A program made the position numbers and the translations under genes. A stretch of DNA of 46,288 bases from Spirochaetia bacterium (GTDB lineage: Bacteria > Spirochaetota > Spirochaetia > Treponematales > Treponemataceae), in assembly GCA_022768685.1 (NCBI GenBank), contig JALEPQ010000168.1, positions 1 through 46,288 of the forward strand. Reading direction: 5' to 3'. Numbering within the stretch: position 1 is the first letter of the stretch; each line of letters begins with the position of its first letter. This document shows positions 19,629-27,346 of this stretch, piece by piece. The notes beneath the pieces are model-generated. The model ran no database searches and was not told the DNA's origin. It worked only from the letters and a program-made list of their open reading frames with translations.

Positions 19629-20411
19629 CTAGTCTTTTAATACATCAGCTTCAATTGCTTTTCTTGTAACAGGATCAAGATATGTCAAAAGTTTCTGAGC
19701 CATAATACGAGGGTTTTCACCTGCCTGAATAGCAAGAACTCCCTCAATAATCATTTCTTTTGACCTGATTTCCTGAGCATTAATATTCATAAGTTTTGTA
19801 CCAAATGGACTAATCAACCAGTTGGCCATCATAGAACCGTACAAAGTTGTAATCAAGGCAACGGCCATGTTTGGACCAAGTGATGATTTATCTTCAAGGT
19901 TGTTTAACATACCAATAAGACCTACTACAGTACCCATCATACCAAAACCAGGAGCGAATCCAGCCCAGGCATTGATTAAACCAATCCAGTTCATATGACG
20001 GGCTTCTACCTGATTCATTTCATTTTCCATGATTGTACGAATTACAGCACCATCAGTACCATCAACTACAAGGCGAAGTCCCATTTTCATAAAAGGATCT
20101 TCAAGATCATCCAGACCATCTTCAAGAGCAAGAATACCTTCACGTCTGGCTTTTTCAGAAAGAGCCTGCATATTTATTACAATATTCTTTTCACCAAAAT
20201 CTGGAACCTTAAATGCCTTGCCCATTACTTTAAACATACCTAAAGCTTTTTTTAATGGAGCCGCGATAAACATGGCAAAATAAGAACCACCAATAGTCAT
20301 GGCAGCAGAAGGAATATCAATAATTCCACCTAAACTACCACCTGATGTAACAACTGACATGACGATCATGGCAGCACCGCCCACAATACCAATTATTGTT
20401 GCTATATCCAT
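19629..20411 (-). CDS. motA: flagellar stator protein MotA
   Basis: DIATIIGIVGGAAMIVMSVVTSGGSLGGIIDIPSAAMTIGGSYFAMFIA; GFAPGFGMMGTVVGLIGML. Confidence 0.96.
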   Translation of the reverse strand: MDIATIIGIVGGAAMIVMSVVTSGGSLGGIIDIPSAAMTIGGSYFAMFIAAPLKKALGMFKVMGKAFKVPDFGEKNIVINMQALSEKARREGILALEDGLDDLEDPFMKMGLRLVVDGTDGAVIRTIMENEMNQVEARHMNWIGLINAWAGFAPGFGMMGTVVGLIGMLNNLEDKSSLGPNMAVALITTLYGSMMANWLISPFGTKLMNINAQEIRSKEMIIEGVLAIQAGENPRIMAQKLLTYLDPVTRKAIEADVLKD

Positions 20412-20611
20412 TACAAGACCTCTTGGCTATCAATACCGATTTTTCTTCGATATTCAATAATTTTATTTATAATTTCTTCTGGGGAATTTTTGACGATGAT
20501 TTTTTTACCAGATAACATAGTCAACGTTAAATCTGGAGTAGTTTCCATACTTTCAATCATGTGCGGATTCACCCAATATTGTTTCCCATCTAACCGCAAG
20601 ACATCAATCAT
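20411..20611 (-). CDS. flbD: FlbD-family flagellar protein
   Basis: 66 aa MIDVLRLDGKQYWVNPHMIESMETTPDLTLTMLSGKKIIVKNSPEEIINKIIEYRRKIG; AAAGGA upstream; 1-nt overlap with motA. Confidence 0.92.
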   Translation of the reverse strand: MIDVLRLDGKQYWVNPHMIESMETTPDLTLTMLSGKKIIVKNSPEEIINKIIEYRRKIGIDSQEVL

Positions 20612-20648
20612 AAGATATGAAATCCTTTAAAATTAAACTTTGTTTTTA

Positions 20649-20676
20649 ATTATAACCTTTTTTTATGATATTTCAA
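20649..20676 (-). promoter_or_regulatory. candidate sigma-70-type promoter for the flbD-motAB-fli-flh operon
   Basis: Minus strand TTGAAA (20676-20671), 16-bp spacer, TATAAT (20654-20649), 37 nt upstream of flbD ATG with AAAGGA between. Confidence 0.6.
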
Positions 20677-20790
20677 TGACTATTTATTTTAAAAAAAACC
20701 TTTTAAAAAAAAACAAAATATTATGATATAAAAAACAGAAAAACAAAATTTTATTACTCATTTAATCTCAAACACAATATAATAAAAAAT

Positions 20791-21504
20791 ATGAATAACG
20801 AAAAGAATTATATATACATAATAGAAGATGAAGAATCTATTTCAAAATTAATCAGCATGTATCTGGAAAAAGCAAATATTAAGACAAAGGCATTTTTCAA
20901 TGCAGAAGATGCTCTTGTTCAAATAACAAAAGATACAATACCAGATTTAATTATTCTGGATTTAAACTTACCTGGAATGAGCGGATTTGAATTTCTTCAG
21001 GAATTAAAAAAGCAGCTTTCCAATAATATGCCTTCTGTAATGATTCTTTCTGCAAGAGATGCAGATGAAGATATTATTCAGGGATTAGGATTGGGAGCTG
21101 ATGAATTTATCACAAAACCTTTTTCTCCAAGTGTGCTAGTAGCAAGAGTTCAGGCTAATTTACGAAGACAGATTTCAGCAACTGCAAAAGCAGAAGATTC
21201 CATTATTTTTGATGATTACACTCTTTTATTAAATTCCTGTGTACTAAAAAAAGGAAATAAAAAAATTCCACTTTCAACAAAAGAATATGAAGTGCTTGAA
21301 TTTCTTGTAAAAAATGCAGGACAAGTTTTATTACCTGAAACAATTTACAAATCTGTATGGAATGTTGAATTTGGTGACATTACCGCAGTAGCAGTTTATA
21401 TTCAGAGATTAAGAAAAAAAATTGAAGAAGATGCATCTAATCCAAAATATCTGAAAACTGAATTTGGAAAAGGATATTCTTTCAATAAAGAATGCATAAA
21501 ATAA
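20791..21504 (+). CDS. OmpR/PhoB-family response regulator
   Basis: Receiver YIIEDEES...LIILDLNLPGMSG...ADEFITKPF; C-terminal winged helix (LSTKEYEVLEFLVKNAGQVL...VYIQRLRKKIEED). Confidence 0.95.
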   Translation: MNNEKNYIYIIEDEESISKLISMYLEKANIKTKAFFNAEDALVQITKDTIPDLIILDLNLPGMSGFEFLQELKKQLSNNMPSVMILSARDADEDIIQGLGLGADEFITKPFSPSVLVARVQANLRRQISATAKAEDSIIFDDYTLLLNSCVLKKGNKKIPLSTKEYEVLEFLVKNAGQVLLPETIYKSVWNVEFGDITAVAVYIQRLRKKIEEDASNPKYLKTEFGKGYSFNKECIK

Positions 21505-21520
21505 TTTAGAGTTTTTCACT

Positions 21521-22876
21521 ATGACAATCAGAAAACAATTTTACATATTAGCTTTAATACTTTTAGCAATACCTGTTACTTGTGTAATTTTTGTAACAAC
21601 TTATCGTTACGTAAAATCACCAGAACGCTACATGGAAAATGGTTTTAAAGAAATTAAAGATCTTGATTTGTCAGAAAAAGATATAAAAACCGTAGAAGAT
21701 AATTTAAAACTTCTTCCTCCTGATATAGAAACAGCAATTATTGAAGATTCTGGTCATGTTTTATATTCCACCATGGAAGAGTTTCAAGCGGATACTACAA
21801 TTAGTAAAGTTGAAACCTGGCGTTATTTTAATGATACTTCAAGTTCATATTTTTACCAATTTACAGCATTAAATCTGGAACTCAACACAAGTACAATCCT
21901 CATTTCCAGAATTGACAGGGATAAAAAAAAATCTGCAAAAAAAAGTCATCTTATGACTTATCTTTTAATTTTTCTTTTCTGTATTGTCTGTTTTTGTGTA
22001 ATGTTCATTGCACTGTTGTCTAAAAATATTTTTGATTCAATTATCATCATAAAAAATCAAACTGATCAGATTTCAAACGGAGATATTAATACTCCAATTA
22101 CCCGTAAAGGCGGTTCTGTCAAATTAAATGAAATTACAAGCATTCTTCAGTCTCTTGAAAACATGCGCATATCTTTACTTGAAGTACAAAACAGAAAAAG
22201 TAAATTCATCATGGGAATAAGTCATGATTTACGAACTCCTGTAGCCATTATAAAAGGCTATATTGAAGCTTTAAAAGACGGTGTTATTACTGATAAAAAA
22301 GAAATTAATCAGACTTATGAACTTATTGAAGGAAAAACTGAACGTCTTGAAACAATGATTAACACATTGATTAATTACATGAAATTAAATGATAATGACA
22401 TAAGAGAACAGCTTATTCCTTCTTCCATTTCCAGATTAATTATTGATTTTTCAAAAGAAGCAGAAATTACCGGTACTATTTACAAAAGAAAAGTTGTTTC
22501 AAAAATAGACTTACCTGTTGATATTGAAATTCCATTAGATAAAAATCTTGTAAACAGAGCTTTTGAAAATATTTTCAGTAATGCAATACGATACACTGAA
22601 GAAGGTGATCAAATTACTCTTATTTCTTTTATTGATGAAGAAAACAATATTATTTTTAAAATCCAGGATGATGGTATTGGAATTGCAAAAAAAGATTTAG
22701 ATCATATATTTGAACTTTTTTATAGAGGAACAAATTCCCGCAGAGAAGAAGGAATGGGAATAGGTCTTTCTGTAGTAAAAAACATCATTGATACACACCA
22801 ATGGAAAATAAATGTTGAATCAGAAAAAAATAAAGGAACTACTTTTATTATCAAAATTCCTGTGAAAACTAAATAA
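21521..22876 (+). CDS. sensor histidine kinase
   Basis: Two TM segments, HAMP-like region, H-box FIMGISHDLRTPVAIIKGYIEAL, N-box NRAFENIFSNAIRYT, G boxes DDGIGI and GMGIGLSVVKNI. Confidence 0.96.
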   Translation: MTIRKQFYILALILLAIPVTCVIFVTTYRYVKSPERYMENGFKEIKDLDLSEKDIKTVEDNLKLLPPDIETAIIEDSGHVLYSTMEEFQADTTISKVETWRYFNDTSSSYFYQFTALNLELNTSTILISRIDRDKKKSAKKSHLMTYLLIFLFCIVCFCVMFIALLSKNIFDSIIIIKNQTDQISNGDINTPITRKGGSVKLNEITSILQSLENMRISLLEVQNRKSKFIMGISHDLRTPVAIIKGYIEALKDGVITDKKEINQTYELIEGKTERLETMINTLINYMKLNDNDIREQLIPSSISRLIIDFSKEAEITGTIYKRKVVSKIDLPVDIEIPLDKNLVNRAFENIFSNAIRYTEEGDQITLISFIDEENNIIFKIQDDGIGIAKKDLDHIFELFYRGTNSRREEGMGIGLSVVKNIIDTHQWKINVESEKNKGTTFIIKIPVKTK

Positions 22877-24041
22877 TCTCCTCAAGAAAAGCATTTAGAA
22901 ACAAAATACCATCTTTTCCAAGAGTGAATACAGTGTCTTCCTCATTTTTTGTGATTTCTGCCCTGTCATATTTCTGCCATTTACAGAAACAGTCTTTTAT
23001 TTTTTCAGGAATTTTTTCACCAAAAAGTTCTTCATACTGTTTTTCTGAGATTCCAGAAATTTTTCTTAATCCCATCATAAAAAATTCAAACTTCGAAGTA
23101 TCCAAATCTATTTTTTCACCCGCCTGAGGTAAATCATCTAAAAAAATGCTGTTTATCCAAAAGTTAATGTATTCAGTAAGATTATTTACATTAGTCCATC
23201 TGTACCCTGTACCATTATTAAAGTAAACAGTTCCTGTACCACCACTACCTGTGCCAATATAGTCCTGATGATTCCAATAAACAAGATTATGTCTGCATTC
23301 TTTGCCAGTTTTACAGAAATTTGAAACTTCATAATGAGTATATTCTGATTCCATTAAAAACTTCCGGCCTTTTAACCAAAGTTCATCTGCTTTATCAAAA
23401 TCATAATGCAATTCACCTTTTTCCCATAATTTTCCAAATACTGTATTTTCTTCTATTGTCAAAGAATACATAGAAATATGAGATGGACTATATGAACATA
23501 TTTTTTTTAGTCCCTCAAGAAAAGATTCCTCTGTTTCTCCAGGTAAACCACAAATAAGATCAAGTGATAAATCTTTTTTCCAGAATTTTCTAAAATTTTC
23601 CAATGCTTTTAAGTTTTCTTTTAAGGAAGCTCTTCTTCCAGAAAATCTCAGGCATTCATCATTAAGAGACTGTATTCCACAGGAAATTCTGTTTATTTTA
23701 TTTTTTTCAAACATTAAAAGCAGCTGCTCAGAAACATCATCAGGATTAACTTCAACAGTGAATTCAAAATCAGAGGAAAGTACTATACCCTCAAATAAAA
23801 CATTACAAATTTCAGAAAGTTGAGTTTCTGTCAGTAAACTTGGAGTACCACCACCAATATAAACTGTTTTTAACACTGAAACATTAAACTGCTTTTTGCG
23901 ATATTTAATCTCATTACAAAGTGCTTCAACATATTCTTGAGGAACAAATGTTTTATGATTTTCAACACTAAAAAAATCACAATATTTACATTTTGAAACA
24001 CAATAAGGAATGTGAATATAAATTGAGGTTGATTTATTCAA
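22869..24041 (-). CDS. hemW: HemW/coproporphyrinogen III oxidase-like radical SAM protein
   Basis: SIYIHIPYCVSKCKYCDFFS, YIGGGTPSLL, VEVNPDD, SCGIQSLND, DLICGLPGET, HYEVSNF, HNLVYWNHQDYIGTGSGG. Confidence 0.92.
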   Translation of the reverse strand: MNKSTSIYIHIPYCVSKCKYCDFFSVENHKTFVPQEYVEALCNEIKYRKKQFNVSVLKTVYIGGGTPSLLTETQLSEICNVLFEGIVLSSDFEFTVEVNPDDVSEQLLLMFEKNKINRISCGIQSLNDECLRFSGRRASLKENLKALENFRKFWKKDLSLDLICGLPGETEESFLEGLKKICSYSPSHISMYSLTIEENTVFGKLWEKGELHYDFDKADELWLKGRKFLMESEYTHYEVSNFCKTGKECRHNLVYWNHQDYIGTGSGGTGTVYFNNGTGYRWTNVNNLTEYINFWINSIFLDDLPQAGEKIDLDTSKFEFFMMGLRKISGISEKQYEELFGEKIPEKIKDCFCKWQKYDRAEITKNEEDTVFTLGKDGILFLNAFLEEII

Positions 24042-24042
24042 A

Positions 24043-24741
24043 TTAGTACAATTTTAATTTATTAAATGGGAAATAACAAAATAATGCTTTTCCACGTATA
24101 TTCTGAACAGTAACTGGCCCTGACAATCTGGAATCAGTGCAAGAAGATCTGTTATCTGCCAACACAAAATATTCATTATCTTTTAACGTATATTCTTCAG
24201 AATAACCTACAATTCCTATAGAAGTATCCCAGGAAGCCGGATAAGCATTAAAAGTAACATTATAGGGATGATTACATAATTCAAATTCAGTTAAAAAATG
24301 TTTTTCACCTTTAGGTTTAATATACATTACGTAATCGCGAATATAGAAAGTATCACCTGGTAAACCAACCACCCTACGCAAAGAACACTGTGTACCAGGA
24401 AATGAAGGATTTACTTTTAATGAATAGTTCTGAAAAGTAAAAAAAGTAGAAAACAAATCAGCTGCTTTTACTGAAAAAGAAGACTCATCTTTTACTTCAG
24501 GTTTCAGCAGCACAACATCACCACGTTTTGGAGTTTTTACCAAAGGTGTTACCATAAGTAAGGATGTATCAGGAACATCAGGAATCATTGAATCAGAATT
24601 CTGTCGTACAGGAAAAATTAAAAAATTAATGATTAAGTTTACAAAAACAAATATAAATAAAATTAAAAGAAAAACAGATAATCTTTTTCGCTGTTTAGCT
24701 TTTTTTATAGAATATGAATATTGCTCAATTTTCTGACTCAT
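24043..24741 (-). CDS. lepB: signal peptidase I
   Basis: N-terminal TM; NSDSMIPDVPDTSLLMVTPLVKTPKRGDVVLLKP; SLRRVVGLPGDTFYIRD; YFVLADNRSSCTDSRLSGPV. Confidence 0.92.
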   Translation of the reverse strand: MSQKIEQYSYSIKKAKQRKRLSVFLLILFIFVFVNLIINFLIFPVRQNSDSMIPDVPDTSLLMVTPLVKTPKRGDVVLLKPEVKDESSFSVKAADLFSTFFTFQNYSLKVNPSFPGTQCSLRRVVGLPGDTFYIRDYVMYIKPKGEKHFLTEFELCNHPYNVTFNAYPASWDTSIGIVGYSEEYTLKDNEYFVLADNRSSCTDSRLSGPVTVQNIRGKALFCYFPFNKLKLY

Positions 24742-24802
24742 TTTTTTTACCTTTATGTTAAACTATCATAAAAAGCTGTTTTCGTCATTAATTTACAAGT
24801 AG

Positions 24803-24831
24803 TTGAAAGCAATTTAACTATAATTTATAAT
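24803..24831 (+). promoter_or_regulatory. candidate sigma-70-type promoter of smpB
   Basis: TTGAAA (24803-24808), 17-bp spacer, TATAAT (24826-24831), 7 nt before smpB ATG. Confidence 0.6.
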
Positions 24832-24838
24832 AACAGAT

Positions 24839-25303
24839 ATGTCAGAAGGACGAAAAGTAATAGCAGAAAATAGAAAAGCTCGATTTGATTATTTTATAGA
24901 AGACACTTACGAATGCGGAGTTGAACTACAGGGAACTGAAGTAAAATCTGTAAAAAGTGGCAGCATGTCATTTCCTGATGGTTTTGCTGAAATCGTAAAT
25001 GGTGAAATTTGGGTCAAAAACGTTCATATTTCCGAATACTCATATTCTTCTATTTTTAATCACGATCCAGACAGACCTAAAAAACTTCTTCTACATAAAG
25101 AAGAAATAAAAAGATTAACTAGAAAAGTTGAAGAAAAAGGCTATACTTTAATTCCATTAGAATTCTATTTAAAAAATGGTCGTGTAAAAGTTAGTCTTGG
25201 AGTTTGTAAAGGTAAAAAACAGTTTGACAAAAGGGCAACTATAAAAGATCGTGATGTCAAACGTGATTTACAGAGAGAATTCTCTCAAAGATTAAAGGGA
25301 TAA
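24839..25303 (+). CDS. smpB: SsrA-binding protein
   Basis: VIAENRKARFDYFIEDTYECGVELQGTEVKSVKSGSMSFPDGFAEI...LLLHKEEIKRLTRKVEEKGYTLIPLEFYLKNGRVKVSLGVCKGKKQFDKRATIKDRDVKRDLQREF. Confidence 0.98.
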   Translation: MSEGRKVIAENRKARFDYFIEDTYECGVELQGTEVKSVKSGSMSFPDGFAEIVNGEIWVKNVHISEYSYSSIFNHDPDRPKKLLLHKEEIKRLTRKVEEKGYTLIPLEFYLKNGRVKVSLGVCKGKKQFDKRATIKDRDVKRDLQREFSQRLKG

Positions 25304-25304
25304 T

Positions 25305-26168
25305 TTGAAAGGAAGAACAGGTAAAATATCAATAATTATTTTTTTCCTCTCTGCACTATTTTCAGGTTTATATGGCCAGAGTTATATAATTGACTATTAT
25401 GGAATAAACTATGAAGCAATTGACTCAAACATGGCAAAAATGACCAGTGATTTGTACTATACTCAACTTTGTGAAATTCCAAACTTTACTGTTAATGACA
25501 AACGTATAGACAGTTCAAAAAGTTTTTCTCCCGATCAAAATATTTTTTCAGAAGATAATCTTACTTTTTACACTGAAGTTAAACGCATTACTAATTCTTC
25601 AAAGTGGGAAACTATAATTCATGTTTTAAACAAAAAAGAGGAATCTGAACATACAAAAAGAAATGAATATGACTCTTTTTACAAAATCCTAATGGAATCT
25701 AAAACCACTTTACAGACAACCATTAAAAATCTGATTGAAAATAAGCAGGAAGATCTTCCAGATCAAAATGATAGTATTTTCTCAAATTCAAATGAAGTTG
25801 TTTCTTCTGAAATTCTTTCAGGAACATGGAAAGGTGAAGATTTTATAGACAAAATTGTCATTCTCCGGGGTGGAAGGGGATTTATCATTTTCAAAAACGG
25901 TGCTTCCATGAATATTCTTATTTCAATAAGTGAAGAAAGTGGCAAAAATTATGTAAAGGTAACTCAAAATGGAAGATCAAATGCTTCTTTTTTCCCGGAA
26001 TTACCTCGTCCCACTGCTTTAGTTGCTGCAGTTTCTGCTGACCCGATTGAGTGGACACTTTTACTAAATGACATGAACACTTTAACAGGTACTAAAAAGA
26101 CTCTACTGCCAGAACAGGACAGCTACTCGGTAAAAACAGTAAATGTAACCTGGAACAGAATCAATTAA
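25305..26168 (+). CDS. secreted protein of unknown function
   Basis: TTG start, N-terminal signal peptide (IIIFFLSALFSGLYGQ); 3' end overlaps the convergent sua5-like gene by 4 bp. Confidence 0.7.
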   Translation: MKGRTGKISIIIFFLSALFSGLYGQSYIIDYYGINYEAIDSNMAKMTSDLYYTQLCEIPNFTVNDKRIDSSKSFSPDQNIFSEDNLTFYTEVKRITNSSKWETIIHVLNKKEESEHTKRNEYDSFYKILMESKTTLQTTIKNLIENKQEDLPDQNDSIFSNSNEVVSSEILSGTWKGEDFIDKIVILRGGRGFIIFKNGASMNILISISEESGKNYVKVTQNGRSNASFFPELPRPTALVAAVSADPIEWTLLLNDMNTLTGTKKTLLPEQDSYSVKTVNVTWNRIN

Positions 26169-26728
26169 GATTCAATATCTACAGCACCTTTTCTTAAAAT
26201 TTTTATTTCACCATTATTAAAACTAACAATAGTTGAAGGAAGTGCATTATTTTTATTTCCATCCAGAACAATCAAATCAACTTCATCTTCAAATTCTTTC
26301 ACAATTTCAGATTCATTTTCAAGAACAGGACTTCCACTTCTATTTACACTGGTAGAGTACAAAGGAAATTCACATTTAGAAATTATATCTCTTAACCATT
26401 TATCGCCGGGACATCTGAAAGCTGTGGTTTTATTTTCAAGACGATTATCATTTACAATTATTGTAAGTGGACCAGGCCAGTAAGATAATAATTTTTCAGG
26501 AATTTTATCAGATGTATACTTGAAGATATCTGAAGGATTTGCAATGAGCTGAATAAAAGGTTTATTTTCACCCCTGCCCTTTATTTCTTTTATTCGGGAA
26601 TTTGCACTTTCATTTACAATTCCAGAAAAGCCGTAAACAGTATCAGTTGGAATGATAACAACTTTATTTTTTTGTAAACTTTCAACGCACTTTTTTATAG
26701 AATCAACATCAGATTTGTGGCAAGTCAT
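26165..26728 (-). CDS. Sua5/YciO/YrdC-family threonylcarbamoyl-AMP synthase-like protein
   Basis: VVIIPTDTVYGFSGIVNE, IKEIKGRGENKPFIQLI, YWPGPLTIIV, AFRCPGD, STSVNRSGSPVLE; track start 26749, an internal Met at 26728 is also plausible. Confidence 0.88.
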   Translation of the reverse strand: MTCHKSDVDSIKKCVESLQKNKVVIIPTDTVYGFSGIVNESANSRIKEIKGRGENKPFIQLIANPSDIFKYTSDKIPEKLLSYWPGPLTIIVNDNRLENKTTAFRCPGDKWLRDIISKCEFPLYSTSVNRSGSPVLENESEIVKEFEDEVDLIVLDGNKNNALPSTIVSFNNGEIKILRKGAVDIES

Positions 26729-27203
26729 ATACCGGAATTCCTGTAACAATAGTTTTTTCTTTCTTAAAAGAAATATTACCTTTTACAAGGTCAATCAGGA
26801 ATATTGTAAGCAAACTGAAGAAAAATGAAAATAGCCCTAATAATTTACATACCATTTCTGGAACAAATGGAACTTCTTCATGATGTAAAACTGAACCTGT
26901 ATCATACAATGTTGTTTGAAGAGGTTTTAATCCATTAATTTTTACTAGTTTTTCATCATTTGAAACATAATCAAGTCTTCGTGCATAGGCAGCAATTACA
27001 GCTTTATCATTTTCAAGGGCAGTTAATTCTAACTGTAGTTCACTATTTATATTTTCAATTTCGGAAGTCTGTTTACTAATTAATTTCTTCTGTTCTGAGA
27101 GCTGATTATAGCAATTTACACTATTTTGTCCAAAAAGAAGACTTAGACCTACATACACAAATGTCCCAAGAAATACTGTTATTAAATATTTAGCACGTTT
27201 CAT
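26709..27203 (-). CDS. membrane protein with coiled coil, septum formation initiator (FtsB/DivIC)-like
   Basis: N-terminal TM, coiled coil (QLSEQKKLISKQTSEIENINSELQLELTALENDKAVIAAYARRLDYVSNDEKLVKI), second TM near the C-terminus. Confidence 0.6.
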   Translation of the reverse strand: MKRAKYLITVFLGTFVYVGLSLLFGQNSVNCYNQLSEQKKLISKQTSEIENINSELQLELTALENDKAVIAAYARRLDYVSNDEKLVKINGLKPLQTTLYDTGSVLHHEEVPFVPEMVCKLLGLFSFFFSLLTIFLIDLVKGNISFKKEKTIVTGIPVYDLPQI

Positions 27204-27284
27204 CCGTAAAATTATCGGTATATATTTATGTTTTCTGAATAGAAAAAATATGATAAAATATCTTCTGACAGGTAAAAAATTTTC

Positions 27285-27311
27285 TATTTTTTAAATCCCA
27301 TCTGCCGATAA
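27285..27311 (+). promoter_or_regulatory. candidate sigma-28 (FliA/WhiG) promoter
   Basis: GCCGATAA at 27304-27311 matches the 8-nt consensus -10; -35 at the expected distance is TATTTTTT (5/8 match to TAAAGTTT); 35 nt upstream of the SD-preceded ATG at 27347. Confidence 0.6.
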
Positions 27312-27346
27312 TAAAAAAGAACATTTATCTTATGAGAGGAAAAGAT

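Noticed and set aside
27206-27238. Second sigma-28-like -10 (ACCGATAA on minus strand) upstream of the DivIC-like gene
   Set aside because: Imperfect -10, poor -35, and only about 8 nt from the ATG; better read as a GATAAT sigma-70-type -10
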